A stretch of DNA of 64,000 nucleotides from Metabacillus crassostreae (GCF_016908395.1 NZ_JAFBDU010000003.1:248001-312000), one strand, 5' to 3'; positions 18,021 through 26,407 are shown, counted from the first letter of the stretch. Numbers and translations are program-made. The notes: generated from the sequence alone by a model not told the origin.

Positions 18021-19123
18021 CTCGCATTTTCCATGTAAAAATCATGAATAAAATTGGCAGTATTTTTAATATCATATCCTTTTTGAGATAGTGCTTCATG
18101 CGGAATATTGCGACTTTCCTTTTTACTTAAAACCTCAACTATTTCTTCTACCCATACATTTTTCCTATTTATCGGTAAAAATTTCACAAGATTAATCCCC
18201 ATATCTACTTCTTTCGTAATGTTCTCAGAAATTAAACATGGTAATCCTGCACCCTGTGCTTCTATCAAAGTTACAGGTAACCCTTCATGAAAGGATGGAA
18301 AAACGAATAAATCAAAAGCTTGTAATAAGCTATTGATATCACTACGAACCCCAAGAAACTTTACTTTCTCTTCCAAACCTAATCTTTTCACTTTTTCTTC
18401 TATGTCAGATCGTAAAGCACCATCCCCAACTAAAACTAAACATGCTTTAGGTTCAATGATATTTAGTTCACTAAAAACATCAATTAAAAATGAATGATTC
18501 TTTTGGTGATTGAAGCGTCCAACATTTCCTAAAACTAATCTGTCTTCTACTCCAAGCTCATTACGAATTTTATCTCTTATTTTCTTTGAAAATGTAAATT
18601 TCTCAGTATCAATCCCGTTTTTCAACAACTTGGAGGAATTTGCTTTATTTTTAAATAGCCATTTTGCTGCTGAATTTGAACATGCTAAATAGTGAGTTGC
18701 TGATTTCCCTATATTGATGCCTGCATATTCTTTATAAAGCTTTGCAGCAAAACCTCCTTCACTCTGTGTATTATGACTATGAGCTATACGAACCTGAATC
18801 CCAGCTTTCTTAGCAGCCTCAAGAACAAAACCACTCATTTTATCCATGTGTGAATGGACAATTTGGTAATGTTTATTTGCATTGAAAAATTGGTTTAAAT
18901 TCTTAATGTAATGAAAATGTCCTCTATCCGTAATGTAAGGGATTGTGTGGAGCTTTCCGCCCAATTCTAAGATCTCCTGATCAAATACTCCTTCTTTACA
19001 TGTTAAAAAGTCGAATTGTATTTTCGAACGATCAATGTTGCGATATAAATTCATGATGAGGGTTTCGGCTCCACCACGATTCATATTAACGACAACATGC
19101 AATACTCTTATTGGGCCATCCAT
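18017..19123 (-). CDS. epsF: Family 4 glycosyltransferase EpsF
   Basis: 368-residue GT-B enzyme. The start VLHVVVNMNRGGAETLIMNLYRNID and the HSHMDKMSG..RIAHSHNT and NGIDTEKF motifs match EpsF as recalled from B. subtilis. The donor site has NVGRFNHQKNHSFLID and EGLPVTLIEAQ. ATG 19123 overlaps epsD by 16 bp and follows GGAGGGG. Adds a sugar to the EPS repeat. Confidence 0.88.
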   Translation of the reverse strand: MDGPIRVLHVVVNMNRGGAETLIMNLYRNIDRSKIQFDFLTCKEGVFDQEILELGGKLHTIPYITDRGHFHYIKNLNQFFNANKHYQIVHSHMDKMSGFVLEAAKKAGIQVRIAHSHNTQSEGGFAAKLYKEYAGINIGKSATHYLACSNSAAKWLFKNKANSSKLLKNGIDTEKFTFSKKIRDKIRNELGVEDRLVLGNVGRFNHQKNHSFLIDVFSELNIIEPKACLVLVGDGALRSDIEEKVKRLGLEEKVKFLGVRSDINSLLQAFDLFVFPSFHEGLPVTLIEAQGAGLPCLISENITKEVDMGINLVKFLPINRKNVWVEEIVEVLSKKESRNIPHEALSQKGYDIKNTANFIHDFYMENAR

Positions 19124-20262
19124 CTTTTCCCCTCCATTTCTTCCATAAATCTCTCATATAGATGACTTTTTTCAATTACTATTATTTTCAAACTATATAT
19201 CTCTTCAATTCTGTCTCGACCATTCTTACCTAAATTTGTGAGAAGAAGATTCTCATTTGCTAGAAGTATTATTTTATCAGCCATATCATATGTTTTTACA
19301 GGATCGATAGTCCAACCATTATATTGATCCACAATCAACTCATTATGTCCCCGATTCTTCGTAGCGATCACAGGCAATCCACACGCCATTGCTTCCATAA
19401 TATTAACAGGCAAGCCTTCTCGTAAACTTGAAGCAACTGCGATATCACACATTGGAAGAATGTCGACTATATCAGTCCGGTATCCTAAAAAATCAACCAT
19501 ATTTTCAACACCAAGTTCTGTAGCTAACTTTCTACAAGACTTCTGTAGAACACCTTCACCTGCTAAAAGCAACTTTGCATGAGGGACAGTTTCCTTTATT
19601 TTTGCTAGTGTTCTTATTAACAACTGCTGATTCTTATTTTTGTTAAATTCCGCAGCGTAAAAGAGCAAAAAATCATCTTTATTGTAACCAAATTTTACTC
19701 TTCGTTTGAGTTTATCTACTTCGTTTATCGGCTTAAACCTTTCAGTATCCACCCCAACACCGTTTACATGTTCAACTTCCTTAGACATGAATCGATGGGT
19801 GATAGCACGATGGTAATCTTCCTCATTAATTGTGATTAAGCAATCTGTATATCTCGCAAGCATCTTCTCAATCGGATAATAAAGCAGCCAGTTCATCAAC
19901 GGGGCTCCCTTACAAAAATGAAAACCATGTGCTGTATAAAGCACTTTTGTGCCATTTTTTCGTGTTTGCTTTGCTGCTAGCCTAGTAATAACTCCACCCA
20001 TCGGAGTGTGACAATGTATGATTTGATAGTCATTCTCGTTAATAATTAACTTTAATTCCTCATAAGCTGCTAGATTTTTATAATTGAAAGGTGACCTCTG
20101 AATCGGAATATTAAACTTCTTATCAACATATTGGATTTCCATATCTCCACTAGCTGCAACATGAACCTCCCAGCCTTTTTCCTTAAACCATTTTAAAATA
20201 GGAAGATGAAATGCCTTAAAGTGATAGTCAACAGTTGCACAAAATAATACTTTATTTGCCAC
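19108..20262 (-). CDS. epsD: Family 4 glycosyltransferase EpsD
   Basis: 384 residues, start VLFCATVDYHFKAFHLPILK, then CHTPMGGVITRLAA, LYTAHGFHFCKGAP and a C-terminal donor site with SLREGLPVNIMEAMACGLPV, the EpsD signature as I know it. It is thought to extend the primed lipid with an early sugar. Preceded by an intrinsic terminator hairpin at 20284-20314, so its expression needs read-through from gtaB. Confidence 0.88.
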   Translation of the reverse strand: MANKVLFCATVDYHFKAFHLPILKWFKEKGWEVHVAASGDMEIQYVDKKFNIPIQRSPFNYKNLAAYEELKLIINENDYQIIHCHTPMGGVITRLAAKQTRKNGTKVLYTAHGFHFCKGAPLMNWLLYYPIEKMLARYTDCLITINEEDYHRAITHRFMSKEVEHVNGVGVDTERFKPINEVDKLKRRVKFGYNKDDFLLFYAAEFNKNKNQQLLIRTLAKIKETVPHAKLLLAGEGVLQKSCRKLATELGVENMVDFLGYRTDIVDILPMCDIAVASSLREGLPVNIMEAMACGLPVIATKNRGHNELIVDQYNGWTIDPVKTYDMADKIILLANENLLLTNLGKNGRDRIEEIYSLKIIVIEKSHLYERFMEEMEGKRWMAQ

Positions 20263-20283
20263 AATGTATCATCCTTTTTTCAA

Positions 20284-20314
20284 AAGAAAAAACACCTAGT
20301 AATGACTAGGTGTT
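20284..20314 (-). terminator. Intrinsic terminator inside the eps operon, after gtaB
   Basis: On the minus strand the stem AACACCTAGT / ACTAGGTGTT (10 bp, 4-nt loop) begins at the gtaB stop codon and runs into TTTTTTCTTTT. It lies 22 nt before epsD. A strong terminator in the middle of one operon fits a processively antiterminated transcript (EAR, upstream of epsC). Confidence 0.82.
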
Positions 20315-21194
20315 AAATCTCTGTTACTTCTTTTTCTATAACTTTATTTAAAAAGTTTAGTAGCTCATATCTTAAGTCGTCGCGCTGCAGTGCAAGCTCA
20401 ATCGTTGTTTGAATAAAGCCCATTTTTTCTCCAACATCATAGCGTTTGCCTTCAAAATTATATGCATAGATTGCTTCATAATTGTTTAGTGTTGCAATAG
20501 CATCTGTAAGTTGGATTTCTCCACCAGCACCTGGCTTTTGCTCTGCTAACATTTCAAAGATTTTTGGACTTAAAATATAACGGCCCATTATAGCAAGGTT
20601 TGAAGGAGCGTCTTTCAATTGTGGCTTTTCAATCAAATTTTGAACATTATAAAATCGTTCCCCTACTTCAACAGCATCTACAATTCCGTATCGTGATACT
20701 TCTTCGTCTTTTACATGTTGAACACCAATGATTGAAGCATTGTAACGTTCATACTGATCAATCATTTGCTTTAAACATGGCTTCTCAGCTCTAACGATAT
20801 CATCACCTAACAAAACGGCAAAAGGCTCATTCCCAATGAACTTTCTTGCACACCAGATCGCATGACCAAGACCACGTGGTTCCTTTTGACGAATATAATG
20901 AATATCAACTAACTTTGATGCTTTTTGAACTTCATTTAAAAGCTCAATTTTTCCTTTTTCAGCTAATGTATGTTCTAACTCAAACGAATGATCAAAATGA
21001 TCCTCAATCGCACGTTTTCCTTTACCAGTCACAATAATAATATCTTCAATCCCGGATTCTACCGCTTCCTCAACAATGTATTGAATCGTTGGCTTATCAA
21101 CGATTGGGAGCATTTCCTTTGGCATTGCTTTTGTTGCTGGCAAAAATCTCGTTCCTAATCCTGCAGCTGGGATAATCGCTTTTCTGACCTTCAC
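20313..21194 (-). CDS. gtaB: UTP-glucose-1-phosphate uridylyltransferase
   Basis: 293 residues of the GalU/GtaB family, making UDP-glucose from UTP and glucose-1-phosphate for EPS and teichoic acid. N-terminal nucleotide site [20 protein letters not shown], then [20 protein letters not shown] and [12 protein letters not shown] start with GGAGAG eight bases upstream. In B. subtilis gtaB is not in eps; here it sits between epsC and epsD. Could also be called galU; another copy may exist elsewhere. Confidence 0.9.
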   Translation of the reverse strand: MKVRKAIIPAAGLGTRFLPATKAMPKEMLPIVDKPTIQYIVEEAVESGIEDIIIVTGKGKRAIEDHFDHSFELEHTLAEKGKIELLNEVQKASKLVDIHYIRQKEPRGLGHAIWCARKFIGNEPFAVLLGDDIVRAEKPCLKQMIDQYERYNASIIGVQHVKDEEVSRYGIVDAVEVGERFYNVQNLIEKPQLKDAPSNLAIMGRYILSPKIFEMLAEQKPGAGGEIQLTDAIATLNNYEAIYAYNFEGKRYDVGEKMGFIQTTIELALQRDDLRYELLNFLNKVIEKEVTEI

Positions 21195-21211
21195 GGTGAC
21201 ACTCTCCTCTA

Positions 21212-23035
21212 TTAAACTGAGACTAATTTTTTATTATAGACAACTCTTGCATTTGCTAAATCTAGTAATGATTTTCGTAAATGATCACGATCAAGTGATT
21301 TAAAATTTTTAATAATGAAATCTATTTCTTCAATATATAACTCAGATGTTTTACCAATGTAGATTTTAGGATAAATTTGCTCTTCGTGAACTTCTTCACT
21401 GCCTAGTAGTTCTTCAAAAAGCTTTTCACCTGGTCTCATACCTGTGTATTCAATTCCGATTTCATCTAGATTATTTCCTGATAATTTTATTAGGTTTATT
21501 GCTAGATCGACAATTTTTACAGGTTCTCCCATATCTAAGACGAAAATTTCCCCGCCCTTAGCAAGAGCTCCAGCTTGAATCACTAGTCTAGATGCTTCAG
21601 GAATTGTCATAAAATAACGAACCATATCAGGGTGAGTAACTGTTACAGGTCCACCACTTTGTATTTGTTTTTTGAAAAGAGGAATAACACTTCCTCTACT
21701 ACCAAGAACATTACCGAATCGTACAGCTACAAATCTTGTAGGACTAATTTGATCGAAATGCTGAATGATCATCTCTGCTAATCTTTTCGTCGATCCCATT
21801 ACGCTCGTTGGGTTAACGGCTTTGTCTGTTGAGATCATGACGAAGGTTTCAACTCCATGAATACTTGACGCTTGAGCAATATTTCTTGTTCCTATCATAT
21901 TGTTTTTTACTGCTTCCTCTGGACTACGTTCCATTAAAGGTACATGTTTATGAGCAGCAGCATGATAAACAACATGTGGTTGGTATTCTTTTATAACATT
22001 CGACAATTTGTCATAATCTTGTAAATCCGCAATTTCAGTAATGAAATCGATCCCAGATGTTTTGAATAGATCTTTTAACTCCAATTCAATGGTGTAGATG
22101 CTGTTCTCTCCGTGTCCTAATAAAATTAGTGCTTTTGGCTTGAAGCTAGAAATTTGTCTGCAAATTTCAGATCCAATTGATCCCCCTGCACCAGTTACTA
22201 GAATTACTTTATTTGTTACATATTCACTTATACTAGTAATATCTAGCTCTATTGTTTCTCGACCAAGAAGATCTTCCACTTGAACATCTCGAAATTGATT
22301 TACAGAAACTTTACCTGTCATAAGATCTTCAAGCATAGGAATCATTTGTGTTTTCGCATTTGTTTTTGCACACTCTTTGAATATATGGTTCAATTGCTTT
22401 TTATTAAGTGAAGGTATAGCAATGACTATGTTTGCTATATTGAATTCTTTCGTAATTTTCTCAATCTGATCTACACCACCAGCTACAGGAATTCCTAATA
22501 TATCTAATTTTTGTTTCTTCGTATTATCATCAATAAATGCAACTGGTTGTAACTCTGCATCATGATTTTGGAGTAATTGTCTTGCCACCATTGTTCCGGC
22601 AGAACCGGCACCGATAATAAGTGTTCGTTTTTGATTTATTGTGTTTCTTAAATATGTATCACGATATACCCTCCAAACAAATCGTGAGCCTCCAATAAAC
22701 AGCAAATGGATCATCCAAGTAATGGCCAGGATGCGAAAATCTATTTGACGTAGAACAACTTGCTGTACAATAGCTGTAACGATAATCGTAAGAGTAATAA
22801 CTTTAAAAATACTAATAAGTTCCCCTACACTTGCATATTCCCATGCTTTTTTATAAAGCTTATAAGTAAAAGAAAAAAGATGATGACTTAGTAATAGTGC
22901 AATTGAGCTGATAAAAACAGGAAGAGTTAGTGTTTGCATGTTGGGGTTTATTAAAGCCTGACTAAAGTAAATAGTTGATAATACAATGATTGAATCTAAT
23001 CCGATTAATAACCAGATTCGACTATGATAGGACAA
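21212..23035 (-). CDS. epsC: UDP-GlcNAc 4,6-dehydratase EpsC (PglF/CapD type)
   Basis: 607 residues: four N-terminal membrane helices (about 8-112), a first Rossmann domain with [11 protein letters not shown] (140-150), and the catalytic SDR domain with [10 protein letters not shown] (281-290), [10 protein letters not shown] and STDKAVNP (402-409, Asp404-Lys405 replacing the usual Tyr). It converts UDP-GlcNAc to the 4-keto-6-deoxy sugar, step one of bacillosamine synthesis before EpsN and EpsM. Start is TTG at 23035 with AAGGAG nine bases upstream, just after the 51-codon ORF. Confidence 0.92.
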   Translation of the reverse strand: MSYHSRIWLLIGLDSIIVLSTIYFSQALINPNMQTLTLPVFISSIALLLSHHLFSFTYKLYKKAWEYASVGELISIFKVITLTIIVTAIVQQVVLRQIDFRILAITWMIHLLFIGGSRFVWRVYRDTYLRNTINQKRTLIIGAGSAGTMVARQLLQNHDAELQPVAFIDDNTKKQKLDILGIPVAGGVDQIEKITKEFNIANIVIAIPSLNKKQLNHIFKECAKTNAKTQMIPMLEDLMTGKVSVNQFRDVQVEDLLGRETIELDITSISEYVTNKVILVTGAGGSIGSEICRQISSFKPKALILLGHGENSIYTIELELKDLFKTSGIDFITEIADLQDYDKLSNVIKEYQPHVVYHAAAHKHVPLMERSPEEAVKNNMIGTRNIAQASSIHGVETFVMISTDKAVNPTSVMGSTKRLAEMIIQHFDQISPTRFVAVRFGNVLGSRGSVIPLFKKQIQSGGPVTVTHPDMVRYFMTIPEASRLVIQAGALAKGGEIFVLDMGEPVKIVDLAINLIKLSGNNLDEIGIEYTGMRPGEKLFEELLGSEEVHEEQIYPKIYIGKTSELYIEEIDFIIKNFKSLDRDHLRKSLLDLANARVVYNKKLVSV

Positions 23036-23054
23036 AGCATCTCACTCCTTTCAT

Positions 23055-23210
23055 TTAATTTTGCGATGTTTTCTTTAATAACATTGTTCTTTTTTGTATG
23101 GCAAAATCTAGTTCCCTTTTAAATAACTCAAGCTGTTCTATTGAAGCATCTTGTTTTATGTATCGCACGAGTTTCTTCATTGCTTTTGGAAATTGATCAA
23201 ATTCCTTCAT
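23055..23210 (-). CDS. Unannotated 51-residue protein upstream of epsC
   Basis: ATG at 23210 with AAAGGAG nine bases upstream; stop 19 bp before the epsC TTG, inside its ribosome-binding region. Product opens MKEFDQFPKAMKKLVRYIKQ and continues with a Lys/Glu-rich amphipathic helix (EQLELFKRELDFAIQKR), no signal or membrane segment. It lies between the EAR-like RNA and epsC, so its translation is probably linked to epsC. Not recognised; a helical small regulator is only a guess. Confidence 0.62.
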   Translation of the reverse strand: MKEFDQFPKAMKKLVRYIKQDASIEQLELFKRELDFAIQKRTMLLKKTSQN

Positions 23211-23232
23211 TTCTTTAGGCTCCTTTTATACT

Positions 23233-23282
23233 AAAATAATTACGAATAAATCTCGTTTCCAAGATATATGCGTAATTATTTT
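23233..23282 (-). promoter_or_regulatory. Long AT-rich hairpin in the epsB-epsC leader
   Basis: Perfect 12-bp arms AAAATAATTACG (23233-23244) and CGTAATTATTTT (23271-23282), with a smaller inner ATCT/AGAT stem. It lies between the EAR-like element and the ribosome site of the 51-codon ORF, without a U-tract, so it is more likely an RNA structural element than a terminator. Confidence 0.6.
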
Positions 23283-23286
23283 AATA

Positions 23287-23425
23287 AAAATGGGCATTTA
23301 ACCCGCCCTCACACCATACTCTTGACGACAAGCGCCTAAGGTTTCTTTCAACCCACAGTATGACCGAGTACCTCCTTAGATAAAGGCTAGGAGACATCAC
23401 CTGAATTTTATTCCGACCATATAAT
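23287..23425 (-). ncRNA. EAR-like (eps-associated RNA) antitermination element
   Basis: The only GC-rich, highly structured segment of the operon leader, lying between epsB and epsC exactly as EAR does in B. subtilis. On the minus strand it contains GGTGATGTCTCCTAGCC, AAGGAGGTACTCGGTC, a GTACTC..GAGTAT pairing and a closing GGGCGGGTTAAATGCCC hairpin. EAR is known to modify RNA polymerase so that it reads through distal terminators; the hairpin after gtaB would be a target. Identification rests on position, composition and recalled motifs; an Rfam covariance search would settle it. Confidence 0.75.
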
Positions 23426-23439
23426 TCTTTATAAAGAAC
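23424..23439. promoter_or_regulatory. SinR-like palindrome between epsB and the EAR-like RNA
   Basis: TTCTTTATAAAGAA (23425-23438) is a perfect 14-bp palindrome, extended on one side to the SinR core AAAGAAC. On the minus strand TATATG follows directly, as a -10 would, but the -35 (ATCGTT) is poor. A second SinR site or an internal promoter is possible. Confidence 0.45.
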
Positions 23440-23452
23440 AAACGATCAGAAA

Positions 23453-24121
23453 TTACTCCTTTTCATTTAAAATAACTCCTAATACCTTTGCTCTTACTAA
23501 ATGTAACAAGCGATTTGCTTCTACAGCTTTTTCACGATCTGTTTTTCCACTTTTTAATACCATTATGACTCCATCACACTGTCCAGCTAATAATTTTGTA
23601 TCAGTTGTTTCTAGTACAGGGGGACAATCAAAGATAACTGTGTCGTATTCCTCTTTTATATCCTTTAAAAAATAACTCATTGCTTTTGAGCCAATTATTT
23701 CGGTAGGATTAGGTGGAATGATGCCACTAGTTAGCACTTCTAATTTTCCAATTTGTGTTTGATAGACAGCTTCCTCTAAAGGTAACCTCCCCATTAGTAC
23801 ATCTGTTAAACCAAATGATTCTTTTAAATTAAAGGAAATATGTAATTTAGGCCTTCTTAAATTTGCATCAATTAGTAAAACTCTTTCTCCTTGCTGTGAG
23901 ATTGATATAGCTAGGTTAATGGCTGATGTAGTTTTTCCTTCACTTGATGATGGTGAGGTAATAATAAGCGTTTTATGCTGAACATCTATTGAAGAGAATT
24001 GAATATTTGTTCTTATTGTTCGAAATTGTTCTGCTATCTCAGAACTTGGATTTGAATAGGAAACAAAGTGGCGACTTGTCATCTCCTTTAAAGCCTTTTT
24101 TTTATTTATTTTAAGAACCAA
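23453..24121 (-). CDS. epsB: Bacterial tyrosine kinase EpsB, lacking the C-terminal Tyr cluster
   Basis: BY-kinase cytoplasmic ATPase that works with EpsA to control EPS chain length. NPSSEIAEQFRTIRTNIQFS, Walker A SSEGKTTSAIN, Walker A' VLLIDANLRRPKLH and Walker B DTVIFDCPP are intact. I choose the TTG at 24121, which has AGGAG eight bases upstream, over the TTG at 24142 that overlaps epsA more deeply; this gives 222 residues. The protein stops at VLGVILNEKE with no tyrosine cluster, the usual autophosphorylation tail of these kinases. A palindrome and the EAR-like RNA follow. Confidence 0.88.
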   Translation of the reverse strand: MVLKINKKKALKEMTSRHFVSYSNPSSEIAEQFRTIRTNIQFSSIDVQHKTLIITSPSSSEGKTTSAINLAISISQQGERVLLIDANLRRPKLHISFNLKESFGLTDVLMGRLPLEEAVYQTQIGKLEVLTSGIIPPNPTEIIGSKAMSYFLKDIKEEYDTVIFDCPPVLETTDTKLLAGQCDGVIMVLKSGKTDREKAVEANRLLHLVRAKVLGVILNEKE

Positions 24122-24848
24122 GTGACTCACTCCTATTCTCAAATCTAGTTATTCTTTTTTTCTTTTGCATATTTTTCTTTTTCATTTTAGAAACAGTTCC
24201 TAAAACAGGTAACCCCAGCATTTCCTCTACTTCATACTCTTTTCTAACACTATTATTAAGTGAATCTAGTAAAAAGGCTAATCCTATTCCGATCACAATT
24301 CCACCAATTAATGAAATAATCAGCATTCGATTTTTATCTTGATTTACAGGAATGGGAATTTCCTTCGCTTCTGAAAGTAGCTTTACATCATTAAAGTCTA
24401 ATATTTTTGGAATTTCTTGTTTATAAGTTTCAGCAACCTCATTAGCTAGAATTGCTGCTTGCTTTGGATCTGAGTCTAAGACTGAGATTGTCACTACCTG
24501 AGAGTCAGCAATACTGCTTACCTCAATTTTCCCACTAAGTACTTCAGGAGAATAAGGCAGATCTAGCTTTTGTACAACCTTCTCTAAAACGGTTGAATCT
24601 TGAATAATAACCTTTAATGTAGCTATTAAAGAACTATCGGCTCCTATAATTATTCTTGCTGTCGACTTATACAAGGGACTATATGTTGCATTTGAATAGT
24701 AGGCTCCAGCTGTTGTTGACATGATTGTTATTAAAATAATGACCCACACATACCTTCTTATTACAATGAACACTTCTGCTAAGTTAATTTCCTTAGATTG
24801 TTTATGATCACTTAGTTGATTATTTTCAAGCTTTCGAAAGCTAGACAT
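24111..24848 (-). CDS. epsA: EPS chain-length modulator / tyrosine-kinase activator EpsA
   Basis: 245-residue Wzz/YveK-type membrane protein. Two membrane segments (about 30-50 and 178-198) flank an extracellular domain with PLYKSTARIIIG; the Pro-rich second segment region (IPIPVNQDKNRML) and the short cytoplasmic tail with LPVLGTVSKMKKK activate the partner kinase. First gene of the eps operon; promoter with SinR operator 73 bp upstream. Ribosome site AGAAGGTGG. Confidence 0.9.
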   Translation of the reverse strand: MSSFRKLENNQLSDHKQSKEINLAEVFIVIRRYVWVIILITIMSTTAGAYYSNATYSPLYKSTARIIIGADSSLIATLKVIIQDSTVLEKVVQKLDLPYSPEVLSGKIEVSSIADSQVVTISVLDSDPKQAAILANEVAETYKQEIPKILDFNDVKLLSEAKEIPIPVNQDKNRMLIISLIGGIVIGIGLAFLLDSLNNSVRKEYEVEEMLGLPVLGTVSKMKKKNMQKKKRITRFENRSESLGS

Positions 24849-24920
24849 ACTAAATTTCCACCTTCTTTTCTTAATTAAGAACGCTACTTTTTACTTACTT
24901 CCATTTTTTTCTCTAGATTC

Positions 24921-24949
24921 AGAATAGTTCACTATAAAGAACAAGTCAA
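24921..24949 (-). promoter_or_regulatory. eps promoter with SinR operator filling the spacer
   Basis: On the minus strand TTGACT (24949-24944), exactly 17 bp, then TATTCT (24926-24921): a good sigma-A promoter. The spacer contains the palindrome GTTCTTTATAGTGAAC (24942-24927), which carries the SinR core GTTCTTT. Bound SinR would cover both promoter boxes. The same 20 bp recur at 740-759. Confidence 0.8.
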
Positions 24950-25155
24950 TCCTTTTTTAAGAAAAGTTCCCCATTTTCTTTATGAAGCGACAAGAGTTAA
25001 TTTTCTGTTATAGATTGTCCCTATTAATCATCTTGTTAATTTATAATATTGGCTGAATTATTCTTTTTATTTATTAATAATACCTTTTCCTCTTATAAAT
25101 ATATGCTATTCTACCTATTCTTAAAAACTCTTAAATTTTGTCATTTTTTCGCTAA

Positions 25156-25174
25156 AAAGAACGATTTGTTCTAT
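25156..25174. promoter_or_regulatory. SinR-like site, distal copy
   Basis: AAAGAACGATTTGTTCTAT: two GTTCT half-sites facing outward around a 5-bp centre. It shares AAGAACGATTTGTT with the site at 25221, 64 bp (about six helical turns) away, which would suit looping or cooperative binding between the divergent promoters. Confidence 0.6.
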
Positions 25175-25214
25175 TTTCCTCTCGATAACTCTCTTTATCA
25201 TATGTTTTTGTTAT

Positions 25215-25243
25215 TTTATTAAGAACGATTTGTTTCATATAAT
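25215..25243 (+). promoter_or_regulatory. sinR promoter with SinR-like site in the spacer
   Basis: TTTATT (25215-25220), 17 bp, then a perfect TATAAT (25238-25243). The spacer is AAGAACGATTTGTTTCA, the same half-site arrangement as at 25156. This mirrors the eps promoter layout and suggests SinR represses its own operon. Confidence 0.65.
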
Positions 25244-25292
25244 GAATGATGTAAGCTTAAATATTTGTTCGAGAAGATAGGAGACCGCATAC

Positions 25293-25670
25293 ATGGTTGG
25301 AGAACGCTTAAGGGAGCTGAGGCAGGAGAAGGGATATTCAATTAGTGAATTAGCTGAGTTGGCAGGAGTTTCAAAATCTTACTTAAGTTATATTGAACGA
25401 GATGTGCAAAAAAATCCATCTCTACAATTTTTAAGAAAGATTGCTACAACATTGCAAACAGATGTTGAAGATCTATTAGGAAATTCATCTTCGAACGCTA
25501 AATCACAGGAATTTGTTCTAGATGAAGAATGGGGACGTTTGTTAAATAAAGCCATTTCAGAAGGTATGAGTAAAAATGATTTTAAGGAATTTCGAGATTA
25601 TTTGAAGTTTAGAAAGTGGAAGGAAGCTAAGAACACAAATAAACCTTTTCAGGAGGACAAGCCAAAATGA
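25293..25670 (+). CDS. sinR: Biofilm master repressor SinR
   Basis: 125 residues. XRE helix-turn-helix at about 5-60 (GERLRELRQEKGYSISELAE, SKSYLSYIERDVQKNPSLQF) followed by a C-terminal dimerisation segment FVLDEEWGRLLNKAISEGMS that resembles SinI, as in B. subtilis SinR. It would repress the divergent eps operon and itself. ATG follows AGGAGA nine bases upstream. Slightly longer than B. subtilis SinR because of a Lys-rich tail. The gene order is sinR then sinI, the reverse of B. subtilis, and the locus touches its target operon. Confidence 0.88.
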   Translation: MVGERLRELRQEKGYSISELAELAGVSKSYLSYIERDVQKNPSLQFLRKIATTLQTDVEDLLGNSSSNAKSQEFVLDEEWGRLLNKAISEGMSKNDFKEFRDYLKFRKWKEAKNTNKPFQEDKPK

Positions 25671-25804
25671 GTGAAATAAAAGACCAACTACAAAACGAAC
25701 AATTAGATCAGGAATGGCTGGAATTAATACAAGAAGCAAAAAAGATCGGTTTGTCTTTTAATGATATTTCTCAATTTCTTCAAGGTGCAACTTCCACAAA
25801 ATAG
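25667..25804 (+). CDS. sinI: SinR antagonist SinI
   Basis: 45 residues. QLDQEWLELIQEAKKIGLSF is the SinI helix that swaps into the SinR dimer and releases it from DNA. The ATG overlaps the sinR stop (ATGA) and AGGAGGAC lies 9 bases upstream, so repressor and antagonist are made from one message. In B. subtilis sinI is first and has its own Spo0A-driven promoter; no such arrangement is visible here. Confidence 0.88.
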   Translation: MSEIKDQLQNEQLDQEWLELIQEAKKIGLSFNDISQFLQGATSTK

Positions 25805-25830
25805 AGAATCACTAATGAGGATTTTTTCAA

Positions 25831-25904
25831 TGATTAAGCTTGGTGCAAATTAGAGTTTAAATTAAATTTCAAATTATGCTTCTAAAAAGCACCAAGTCTT
25901 ATCA
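25831..25904. repeat. Long inverted repeat downstream of sinI
   Basis: TGATTAAGCTTGGTGC (25831-25846) and GCACCAAGTCTTATCA (25889-25904) pair over about 16 positions with few mismatches around a 42-nt AT-rich loop. There is no clean U-tract, so a terminator or mobile-element remnant are both possible. Confidence 0.5.
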
Positions 25905-26088
25905 ATATAACAATGATCAATTTGCCCCAAAAGCTTCGTTACATGACTTCACATTCCCGTCTTAGTCTCCATAAATATCATACATTTTTGTCTTTATCAT
26001 ACCCTAAAATCATTACACTAAATAACAAATTGCTATGTATGATTCTTTTCATATTGGTAAAAATATGTAGCAAGGAAGGTGTTACTAC

Positions 26089-26403
26089 GTGAAAAAGTGG
26101 ATATTGTTTACTGCGATCCTTTTTGGTTTAACTACTTCTACAGTTCCTTTTACTCCTGGTGTACAGGCAGTGTCTCAAAAAACATGGGAAGATGTTGCTG
26201 TTAAAGAGACGAAAAAACGTTATCCTTTATCACAGGTTTTGTTTTCTCAAAAAATTTGGGATAAGAAGAAAAAGGATATAACTGTAAAGCAGTATCGTTT
26301 TACGTTAAGAGAGGGTATGCAGGATTTTTCGGTTTATACAACGATCACTTTTGATTCATCATCAGGTGAAATTAAAAAAGTTCAAGTAATCCCTGAAGCA
26401 TAA
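26089..26403 (+). CDS. yqzG: Secreted DUF3889 protein YqzG
   Basis: 104 residues with a clear signal peptide (MKKWILFTAILFGLTTS...VQA, cleavage near 27-28) and a small domain of the DUF3889 type: WEDVAVKETKKRYP and YRFTLREG...FSVYTTITFD. Function unknown; a periplasm-side or secreted binding fold is likely. GTG start is not needed: ATG or GTG lies at the ORF start after AAGGAAGGTG. In B. subtilis yqzG lies between tapA and yqzE; here it keeps its place near yqzE while the tapA-sipW-tasA genes are absent. Confidence 0.75.
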   Translation: MKKWILFTAILFGLTTSTVPFTPGVQAVSQKTWEDVAVKETKKRYPLSQVLFSQKIWDKKKKDITVKQYRFTLREGMQDFSVYTTITFDSSSGEIKKVQVIPEA

Positions 26404-26407
26404 TAGG

